A DNA stretch of 7,459 bases from Candidatus Kaiserbacteria bacterium RIFCSPLOWO2_01_FULL_54_20 (GTDB lineage Bacteria > Patescibacteriota > Minisyncoccia > Phycocordibacterales > UBA2100): the NCBI GenBank assembly GCA_001783355.1, contig MFMA01000016.1:2604-10062 (forward strand), read 5' to 3'. Made by a program: the position numbers and the translations under genes. Of the stretch, positions 1 through 5,269 are shown piece by piece (within the stretch, counting starts at the first letter, position 1; each line of letters opens with the position of its first letter). The notes under the pieces were generated by a model that saw only the letters and a list, made by a program, of their open reading frames with translations, searched no databases and was not told the origin of the DNA.

Positions 1-373
1 ACTTCACGAGCGCGTCGGCGCTATCCTCGTCAAAAGGGGTTGAGAGGAACTCCACTCCGTATTTCCGGCAGGTCTTAATGAGCTCAGGGTAATGTTTGAG
101 CGGAAACTTATCAAGCAGGGAGTAGGAGTCGTACTGTGTGCCACGCTTCTTCTCCTCGCCCTTCCAATCCCAAAATCGCGGGGCCGTCTTGGTAACCAGC
201 TTATCCGCCTTGTAGGTCTGGAATTTGACCGCGTCGGCGCCCGCGTCGGCCGCTTTGCGTATCAGCTCCTTTGCTCGGGCAAGCGAGCCGTTGTGGTTCA
301 CGCCCGCCTCGGCGATGACATAGGTCGGCTCATCGCCGCCGATCGCCCGCTTGCCGATATAGATTTTCGCCAT
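1..373 (-). CDS. neuB: NeuB-family sialic/nonulosonic acid synthase, N-terminal part (runs off left edge)
   Basis: I translated this by hand from the ATG at 373-371. It gives 124 codons with no stop before the window edge. NeuB-family enzymes condense phosphoenolpyruvate with an N-acylated hexosamine (for example ManNAc or a 6-deoxy diamino hexose) to make a nine-carbon nonulosonic acid, in the cytoplasm. The family signature is plain: IAEAGVNHNG at residues 20-29, GADAVKFQTYKA at 45-56 and EFLSTPFDED at 108-117. These belong to the TIM-barrel N-terminus. The AEAGVNHNG form is closer to Neu5Ac/legionaminic synthases than to pseudaminic synthases, but that is from memory and does not fix the substrate. 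Members are usually about 330-360 residues with a C-terminal antifreeze-like (SAF) domain, so roughly two thirds is missing here. It follows the GT2 gene by 23 bp. No Shine-Dalgarno site is visible. An AT-rich TATATT lies at 390-395. Confidence 0.93.
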   Translation of the reverse strand, partial: MAKIYIGKRAIGGDEPTYVIAEAGVNHNGSLARAKELIRKAADAGADAVKFQTYKADKLVTKTAPRFWDWKGEEKKRGTQYDSYSLLDKFPLKHYPELIKTCRKYGVEFLSTPFDEDSADALVK

Positions 374-396
374 ATGATGAATAGTCTTGAATATAT

Positions 397-1086
397 CTAT
401 TTCTGCCGTTTTTGTCCACGACGCGTACGAATCTCTTTTTTGATGTGCTTGCGCTCCGCATGTTCGGTACTCAAGGCGCTTCCCTCCTTAAAATAGCGGT
501 AATAGGGGAGCCGCAGATGATATCCTGAATATTTTTTTTCATATCGCAATAACAGATCATAATCTTCACAGTTGCGCAACGACTCATCATATCCGTTAAG
601 AGCCTTTAAATGTTTCTTTCGGAATAATACTCCCGCACCATGATTGAGGAGCCGCTCAAGGGTATTACGCTGAAACTTCCGTTGGTTCGGAGCACCAGAA
701 CCCGTAACGATTACCAGATCACAATACACGAAACCGATATCCGGATTCCAGTCTAGAGTTTCTGTCATCACAGAAAGAAAATCTTTGTGGATATAATCAT
801 CGCCGTCAACACGCACTATGTATTGCCCCTTGGCCATTGCGATACCGACATTAGATGCATGCGCCGGTCCTTTATTTTTCGTCAAAAACTTCGTACGAAT
901 AAAATGATAGCCCGAAAATCCGTGAAAAAGCGATATGGCATCGCGGCTCTTGTCGGTGGAGGCGTCGTCCACGATAATGATCTCGTATTGATCCTGCGGG
1001 AAATCCTGATTGATACAGCTATTGACAGCGCGACTGATATACCGCTCCTTGTTGTAGCAGGTGATGATGATGCTCGCATTTATCAT
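397..1086 (-). CDS. Family 2 (GT-A fold) glycosyltransferase
   Basis: This 229-residue protein is a short GT2 glycosyltransferase, probably cytoplasmic or membrane-associated, that transfers a nucleotide-activated sugar during glycan assembly. What shows this: the N-terminal beta strand SIIITCYNKERYI (residues 5-17), the nucleotide-binding IIIVDDASTD (36-45), the metal-binding DxD-type motif VDGDD (93-97) and NCEDYDLLLR (172-181), whose acidic pair fits the usual catalytic-base region. There is no transmembrane segment. The C-terminus (about 210-229) is a strongly basic tail that could contact membrane phospholipid. It is the SpsA-like member of the cluster, but donor and acceptor are unknown. 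The gene lies 53 bp after spsF and 23 bp before neuB, the loosest junctions in the window. It is much AT-richer than its neighbours (hand counts of 38% GC at 541-600 and 40% at 721-780), suggesting separate acquisition. Start ATG at 1086-1084 has no Shine-Dalgarno site at normal spacing. Confidence 0.92.
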   Translation of the reverse strand: MINASIIITCYNKERYISRAVNSCINQDFPQDQYEIIIVDDASTDKSRDAISLFHGFSGYHFIRTKFLTKNKGPAHASNVGIAMAKGQYIVRVDGDDYIHKDFLSVMTETLDWNPDIGFVYCDLVIVTGSGAPNQRKFQRNTLERLLNHGAGVLFRKKHLKALNGYDESLRNCEDYDLLLRYEKKYSGYHLRLPYYRYFKEGSALSTEHAERKHIKKEIRTRRGQKRQK

Positions 1087-1097
1087 GAGGGACTTAT

Positions 1098-1103
1098 ACT
1101 ATA
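1098..1103 (-). promoter_or_regulatory. Candidate -10 element (TATAGT) before the GT2 gene
   Basis: The minus strand reads TATAGT here, 11 nt before the GT2 start codon. An overlapping TATAAG (1093-1098) ends 6 nt before it. TATAGT is a one-mismatch match to the TATAAT consensus. I found no convincing -35 hexamer at 17-18 bp; the best is a poor TTCCTT. It lies in the only intergenic gap above 50 bp. I treat it as a possible internal promoter giving a very short or absent leader. Confidence 0.4.
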
Positions 1104-1139
1104 ACCACAGCAAGTGCATAAAGGAAACATCCTCCGTTA

Positions 1140-1898
1140 TTACGCTTTCGGGAAGGTTTTTTGGACCATATTTTTATTTATCGCGACGATGTCCGGATGC
1201 GACTGCAGAAACGTCAGTACCCCATTGGTCGAAGGCTGTTGTAACGGTTCCGAGAATCCCATGCTTTCTGTGAGATGGTGCTGGAATTCGAAATCTTCGG
1301 CAGTATCAAGTGTGAGCCGTGCGCTCTCCGCGAACGGATGGATTGTGGATGGCGCGACAATGCGTTGTTTGAAGATTTTCGGATGGCGGTAGAAATACGG
1401 GGTAACGTGCTCGTGCTCGTACGGGTCCTTCGCCTCTGCAACCATACGTGCGAACGCGGCGGCGCGATATACCTCCGAACCAGTCCCGAGCGGCAGCCCG
1501 CCAGGATGATTGTTTGCATAATCCAATCCTTCTTCGCGCAGGATATCCGCAAGACGGTCCATTTCGTCAATATCTACGAGCGGTTCGTCAGCGTTTATCT
1601 GCAGGATGACATCGGAGGGGTATGCGCGTGCGACATCCGCAAAACGCGCGAGCACATCTTCCTCGCTTCCTCGTACAAAATCACATCCGGCGCGCATGCA
1701 CGCATCCTCGGTGGCGTCATCTTTCGGATTCGTCGTCGTCGCAACAACCACGCGTTCGGCGCGACGGGAAAGGCGCGCGCGAGCGATAATCCATTCCAAG
1801 ACGGTGTAACCGCCCGCATACGGCTTCAATATCTTCCCCGGCAGACGCGTTGAACCCATGCGGGCTTGGATGATAACCTGTACTCCGACTTTTCTCAT
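1140..1898 (-). CDS. spsF: SpsF-type cytidylyltransferase (CMP-sugar synthetase family)
   Basis: This 252-residue protein belongs to the CMP-Kdo/CMP-NeuAc synthetase-like cytidylyltransferase family, SpsF branch. Relatives use CTP to activate a sugar acid as CMP-sugar with release of pyrophosphate. The diagnostic nucleotide-binding loop is VIIQARMGSTRLPGK at residues 8-22. Other family blocks follow: INADEPLVD (101-109), GLPLGTGSEVY (134-144), EHVTPYFYRHP (163-173) and RLTLDTAEDFEF (194-205). Length is normal for the family. It sits 14 bp after the GT-B-like gene, and a NeuB-type synthase is encoded two genes downstream. Activation of that enzyme's nonulosonate product is therefore the natural inference, but the substrate of SpsF proteins is generally not established, and Kdo-like or other acids are possible. 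The start ATG (1898-1896) has no Shine-Dalgarno site; a TATAGT -10-like hexamer ends 8 nt upstream. Confidence 0.93.
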   Translation of the reverse strand: MRKVGVQVIIQARMGSTRLPGKILKPYAGGYTVLEWIIARARLSRRAERVVVATTTNPKDDATEDACMRAGCDFVRGSEEDVLARFADVARAYPSDVILQINADEPLVDIDEMDRLADILREEGLDYANNHPGGLPLGTGSEVYRAAAFARMVAEAKDPYEHEHVTPYFYRHPKIFKQRIVAPSTIHPFAESARLTLDTAEDFEFQHHLTESMGFSEPLQQPSTNGVLTFLQSHPDIVAINKNMVQKTFPKA

Positions 1899-1906
1899 AT
1901 CGAGGG

Positions 1907-1912
1907 ACTATA
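1907..1912 (-). promoter_or_regulatory. Candidate extended -10 element (TGATATAGT) before spsF
   Basis: On the minus strand the hexamer TATAGT fills the gap between the GT-B-like gene and spsF. It ends 8 nt before the spsF ATG. The TGA stop codon of the upstream gene directly precedes it, so the sequence reads TGATATAGT, which fits an extended -10 (TGn-TATAAT) with one mismatch. No good -35 is seen at 16-18 bp. Transcription starting about 7-9 nt downstream would begin at or next to the start codon. Confidence 0.42.
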
Positions 1913-2941
1913 TCATTCACGTGGCGACACAAGAGAATCAATAACCCTCACTATGCGCTCGGCAGCGCCTTTCGGCCAGAGCACGCTCACGTCAAGCGTC
2001 GCGGGCGGCGGCTCGCCCGCAGCATAGGCGCGAAGAGCATCCTCCAGCTCTGTTTCGGTAGCGAGCTTCTTAGTCAGCCCGAGACGATTCGTCGCGAGCG
2101 GGTCCTCCCCTTTGAGGCCGGGCTCGTATGAAAGCACTTGCTTCCCCGCCGCGGCCGCTTGGATAAGCACCGGCGAGAACATTCCGACCACGAGCCCCGC
2201 AGTGGAGAGGGACTCTTCAAGAGAAGAGGCCGTAAACATCGAGATGCGCCCGCCGAGGTGCCCGTCAAATTTGTGCGGCTCGTCCTTTGGATGCAGACGT
2301 ATGTGCAGATAAAACGGCTCCGGCATTTTTTGCACGGCACGGGCGAGATGCTCAAGGACGAGATATTCATCAAAGCCGTATTTCTCACCGTCCACCTCGC
2401 GCACGGGCTGGGAGATGAAAACGATTTCGTCCGCATTTTCTCGGTCGTGGGTGATGCCTTCGGTAAAGTGCTCGGTGTGCGGATTGCCCGTGACATGGAG
2501 CCGCCTGCCGTCAAAGCCCGCGGCGAGCATTTCGCGCCGCGCAAGCTCGTCAATCACGCATATGGCGGTCGGTAGGTATCCGAGATCCTCTTCCCCCGCG
2601 CTGAAGCGCATCCGATAGTTGGACCAGAAATCGAGCACATACACCGACGGAACCTGTGGAATGAGCCTGAATATTTTTTTGTCTATAGAATCGCCGACGC
2701 TTGAGCCGGCGAGGAATACCTGCGAGCGTGCGGCCTCCACTTTTCCCCGCAGGACCTCTTCTGGACATGCAGAGGCATCCTGCACGGCTATTCCATTTTG
2801 CGCGGCAATGGCGACGGCGGGACCGGTCGTAATGCCGACGACCTCGTCGCCGCGCGCAATAAGCGCCCTGATGACCGGAGCGATGGCATTCATCCCGCCT
2901 GGGTCATTCGCGCTCCAGAGTATGCGCTTAGGAGAGTTCAT
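1913..2941 (-). CDS. GT-B-fold glycosyltransferase/epimerase-like protein of uncertain function
   Basis: I cannot name a specific enzyme for this 342-residue cytoplasmic protein, but its layout is that of a two-domain GT-B protein. An N-terminal Rossmann strand ILWSANDPGG (residues 7-16) ends in a Gly-rich loop. An ITTG strand follows at 37-40, and the interdomain region contains VTGNPHTEHF (150-159), like the G-N/S-P segment that precedes the C-terminal domain in many surface-polysaccharide GT-B enzymes. The C-terminal half has FISQPV (175-180), a LHIRLHPKDE segment (212-221) with the His-Pro pair common in GT-B transferases, including bacterial sialyltransferases, and a Ser/Ala-rich SPVLIQAAAAGKQVL (256-270) typical of nucleotide-sugar-binding sites. 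Candidates are a nonulosonate transferase or an SpsG/PseG- or epimerase-like enzyme. It overlaps the aminotransferase gene by 14 bp in another frame, implying translational coupling. The gene is GC-rich (40/60 G+C at 2101-2160). Confidence 0.75.
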   Translation of the reverse strand: MNSPKRILWSANDPGGMNAIAPVIRALIARGDEVVGITTGPAVAIAAQNGIAVQDASACPEEVLRGKVEAARSQVFLAGSSVGDSIDKKIFRLIPQVPSVYVLDFWSNYRMRFSAGEEDLGYLPTAICVIDELARREMLAAGFDGRRLHVTGNPHTEHFTEGITHDRENADEIVFISQPVREVDGEKYGFDEYLVLEHLARAVQKMPEPFYLHIRLHPKDEPHKFDGHLGGRISMFTASSLEESLSTAGLVVGMFSPVLIQAAAAGKQVLSYEPGLKGEDPLATNRLGLTKKLATETELEDALRAYAAGEPPPATLDVSVLWPKGAAERIVRVIDSLVSPRE

Positions 2942-4223
2942 CTTTATGCGCGATGACTTTTTTCATGGCCGCAACGAAGAGGTCCACCTCCCTTGCCGTA
3001 TACGGATACTGGCACACATCGGTGAAAGTAAATTCTTTTTCAAACATTCGCTCCACGACGGGACAGTTTCCCTTTGAGTAATCGGGGGAGCCGTTGTAGT
3101 ATGTATTTTTTTCAAAAGGGAAACCGGTTCGGTTGAACGCTTTCCGCTCTTGGAAAAGTCGCAGTAAGTAAATGGGCTTTACATAGCCGCGAGACATTGA
3201 AAATCCCTCGGCGGCCATTGCCTCGACAAGTTGGTCTCGCGAAAATCCAAGTTTCTTTTCGTCTACTCGGATCGCGTATCGATGTATAACGTGTGTATTG
3301 TCAGGATGCACGAATGGCGGCGTGAGGCCGGGGATCTTCGCCAATGCTTTGGTGAGCCGATTGGCGAGTGCGACGCGCTTCTTGGTCAGGAAATCAAGGC
3401 GGCGCAATTGCACGCGTGCCATCGCCGCCACTACTTCGGTCATACGATAGTTGCTACCGAAGATGGGTCCGGAGTCATATTCGTGCATATCGTCCACAAC
3501 CGCTTCGCCGTGATTGCGGCACAGCTGCGCCCGAAGTGCGTAGGTCGGATTGTTCGTAACCAAAATGCCCCCCTCGCCCGTCTGTATCGCCTTGTGCACA
3601 TTCAAACTAAAGACGCCGATATCGCAAACAGTGCCGAGCGGCTTCCCGCGCCAGGTAGCGTCCGGCGATTGCGCGTTGTCTTCAATGATCGCGAGATTGT
3701 GCTTCTTCGCGAGCGGGAGGAGCTTCGCGAAATCAGCACCCTGCCCCAAAAGATTCACGGCCATAATGGCCTTCGTATATTTCGTAATCCGTTTCTCCAC
3801 CGATTTCGGATCTATGCAGAATGTCCGCTCGTCAATATCTGCGAAAATTGGTACTGCCCCGTTCATAAGTACTGCAGTTGCCGAAGCAGACATGGTATAA
3901 GGCGGCACGATGACCTCGTCGCCTGGTCCGATGCCAAGCGCCACGATGGCGCCGTGAAGCGCAGTTGTCGCCGAGTTGAACGACACTGCATGCTTAATCT
4001 TGAATTTCTTGGCGAATTCCGCCTCAAACACGCGAACCTCCTTGCCGCCGAAGAATCGGTCGTTGTGCACGCCCGCGAACCCCGACAAAGGGCCGCCACG
4101 AATAACACGCGAGACCGCCGCAATCTCCTCCTTATCCATAATATGGACGGCTGGCAGAGGCTTCGCCATCACCGGCTTCCCTCCGTTTATCGCCAAAACT
4201 CCGCGTTTTCGTTTCGTTTTCAT
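2928..4223 (-). CDS. DegT/DnrJ/EryC1/StrS-family PLP-dependent sugar aminotransferase
   Basis: This 431-residue fold-type I aminotransferase would move an amino group, usually from glutamate or glutamine, onto a keto group of a nucleotide sugar or cyclitol. Family motifs appear in order: SFNSATTALHGAI (residues 81-93, phosphate binding), DEVIVPPYTMSASATAV (102-118), the PLP-pyridine aspartate in IIEDNAQS (179-186), and SLNVHKAIQTGEGG (206-219), in which K211 is the Schiff-base lysine. GSNYRMTEVVAAM (256-268) follows. The N-terminus LAINGGKPV (10-18) resembles the longer AHBA synthase/scyllo-inosose aminotransferase branch, and the length (431 against about 370-400 for many sugar aminotransferases) fits that. 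That branch assignment is tentative. It starts 3 bp after the Gfo/Idh oxidoreductase stop. An oxidation-then-transamination pair is therefore likely, as with WbpB/WbpE. The SpsC-like role in this cluster is inferred. Start ATG at 4223-4221; there is no Shine-Dalgarno site, but a promoter-like element lies just upstream. Confidence 0.94.
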   Translation of the reverse strand: MKTKRKRGVLAINGGKPVMAKPLPAVHIMDKEEIAAVSRVIRGGPLSGFAGVHNDRFFGGKEVRVFEAEFAKKFKIKHAVSFNSATTALHGAIVALGIGPGDEVIVPPYTMSASATAVLMNGAVPIFADIDERTFCIDPKSVEKRITKYTKAIMAVNLLGQGADFAKLLPLAKKHNLAIIEDNAQSPDATWRGKPLGTVCDIGVFSLNVHKAIQTGEGGILVTNNPTYALRAQLCRNHGEAVVDDMHEYDSGPIFGSNYRMTEVVAAMARVQLRRLDFLTKKRVALANRLTKALAKIPGLTPPFVHPDNTHVIHRYAIRVDEKKLGFSRDQLVEAMAAEGFSMSRGYVKPIYLLRLFQERKAFNRTGFPFEKNTYYNGSPDYSKGNCPVVERMFEKEFTFTDVCQYPYTAREVDLFVAAMKKVIAHKDELS

Positions 4224-4226
4224 GGC

Positions 4227-5258
4227 CTAACTATAGCGCACGAGCATTTCCTTCCCAAGTTTTGCGGCGCTCCGCCGGAGAGCGTCCAGTACGGCGATGA
4301 CTTCCATGCCATTTGTAAGGCCACTTACTGGCCGGGTCTTCTTTTCGTAACAGCGGATGGCTTCATTGAGCGCTCCCTGCATAAAGCTTACTTTATTATG
4401 CGCGCGGTGGCGCACGGTAAATACCGGTATGACCGCATCGCCCTTAATGGTTGACCACTCCGCGGAGAATCCGTGGTCTAGGAGTTTGATGGCGCCTTTC
4501 GTGCCAAAAAACTGCATATGGTGTATCGCGTACGCACGCTGGTCAAAGCTTTGGAGCGCAATGCGTATGCCGCTCTTCGTTTCTAAAATACCATCTATAT
4601 TTATGTCGCCATCCGGATGCGCTGGATTGAAAGTATTCTCCACTCCGGAAACTTTCGTTATCCGCTCGTTAAGCAGGAAGAGGATCGCATCAATCGTATG
4701 CCCTGCATTGTTATAGAGGCCGTTGCTGTAATAGCATGCGACTTGCTGAATGCGTCCGATATTTTTGTTCGCGATGTCCGCGCGCACACGCTTAAAGAGC
4801 GGCCAGAACCGGCGCTGGTAATTAAGCACGAAGACGGGCGAGTGTGGTCTGGCGAACACTTTACGAAGCGACGTGGCCTCTCGCGCACTCGGGGCGAGCG
4901 GCTTTTCGCATATGATCATCTTCACCCCGCTACGCACTGCGAGTTGTATGAGAGAAATGTGCGTCTTCGGCGGTGTGGCGATAACAACGATGTCCGGCTT
5001 TTCTTTTTTAATAGCTTCCTCCGCGGAGAGATAAAGGCGCGTCCTTGGAAACATAATTCCCGCTTCTTTGAGCCGAGTCCGATCAGAATCAACAAGCGCT
5101 ACCAGTTCGGTACGCTTCCCGCGCGCAAGCGCACCCGCATGAGAACGCGGTGCTGTGCGGCCTTCCCACGTATCCCACCGCGCTCCTATTGCGCCGCAGC
5201 CGATGACTATTCCCGTATAGCGATTTTTCTTCATGTGCGATTTCAATAAGCTTGTCAT
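4227..5258 (-). CDS. Gfo/Idh/MocA-family NAD(P)-dependent sugar oxidoreductase
   Basis: This is a 343-residue cytoplasmic oxidoreductase. Family members oxidise or reduce a hydroxyl/keto group on sugars, nucleotide sugars or inositols using NAD(P). The N-terminal Rossmann fold has GIVIGCGAIGARWD (residues 16-29), whose GxGxxG binds the dinucleotide. VALVDSD (53-59) ends the second strand with an acidic residue, which favours NAD. VVIATPPKTH (91-100) and the family hallmark CEKPLA (117-122), with the conserved lysine at 119, follow. The C-terminal domain carries LNYQRRF (145-151) and AGHTIDAILFLL (185-196), with H187 and D190 at the usual HxxD position. It lies between a GT-B gene (6-bp gap) and the aminotransferase (3-bp gap), so it probably supplies the keto sugar to the latter. 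ATG 5258-5256 is used; a second ATG nine codons in (5234-5232) would remove the unconserved first eight residues and is an equally plausible start. Confidence 0.93.
   Translation of the reverse strand: MTSLLKSHMKKNRYTGIVIGCGAIGARWDTWEGRTAPRSHAGALARGKRTELVALVDSDRTRLKEAGIMFPRTRLYLSAEEAIKKEKPDIVVIATPPKTHISLIQLAVRSGVKMIICEKPLAPSAREATSLRKVFARPHSPVFVLNYQRRFWPLFKRVRADIANKNIGRIQQVACYYSNGLYNNAGHTIDAILFLLNERITKVSGVENTFNPAHPDGDINIDGILETKSGIRIALQSFDQRAYAIHHMQFFGTKGAIKLLDHGFSAEWSTIKGDAVIPVFTVRHRAHNKVSFMQGALNEAIRCYEKKTRPVSGLTNGMEVIAVLDALRRSAAKLGKEMLVRYS
4230..4258 (-). promoter_or_regulatory. Candidate promoter (TTGGGA-17-TATAGT) before the aminotransferase gene
   Basis: On the minus strand TTGGGA (4258-4253) matches four of six positions of TTGACA. 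A 17-bp spacer separates it from TATAGT (4235-4230), which matches five of six of TATAAT. The -10 ends 6 nt before the aminotransferase start codon, so the expected transcription start falls on or beside the A of the ATG. The element lies inside the last codons of the oxidoreductase gene. It is the best promoter-like match in the window. Confidence 0.5.
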
Positions 5259-5263
5259 ACCAT

Positions 5264-5269
5264 ACTATC
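5264..5269 (-). promoter_or_regulatory. Possible weak -10-like hexamer (GATAGT) before the oxidoreductase gene
   Basis: The minus strand reads GATAGT, overlapping the last codon and stop of the 630-residue protein gene and ending 5 nt before the oxidoreductase ATG. It keeps the key second A and final T of TATAAT but has two mismatches and no visible -35. I list it only because it repeats the position of stronger TATAGT elements at other starts in this window. Confidence 0.2.

Noticed and set aside
92..496. A 134-codon plus-strand frame with a hydrophobic, signal-like N-terminus
   Set aside because: It overlaps the neuB start and the end of the GT2 gene in antisense. The hydrophobic start is the reverse reading of NeuB codons, and the minus-strand signature is far stronger.
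1121..1135. A short inverted repeat (AGGA/TCCT) after the spsF stop, as a terminator
   Set aside because: The stem is only about four pairs and has no following T-run, so it does not support a rho-independent terminator.
1275..1853. A 192-codon open frame on the plus strand
   Set aside because: It lies wholly antisense to spsF, whose motifs are intact, and its product shows no family resemblance.
1087..1909. The 8-mer AGTCCCTC just before both the GT2 start (1087-1094) and the spsF start (1902-1909), as a possible duplicated start signal
   Set aside because: The same 8-mer also occurs inside the GT-B-like gene at 2207-2214, and the surrounding bases do not align over a useful length, so it may be chance.
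3231..4454. A 407-codon open frame on the plus strand
   Set aside because: It is antisense to the aminotransferase and the end of the oxidoreductase, both of which have complete family motifs. Its translation is rich in Arg, His and Cys with no recognisable domain, as expected for a shadow frame in fairly GC-rich coding DNA.
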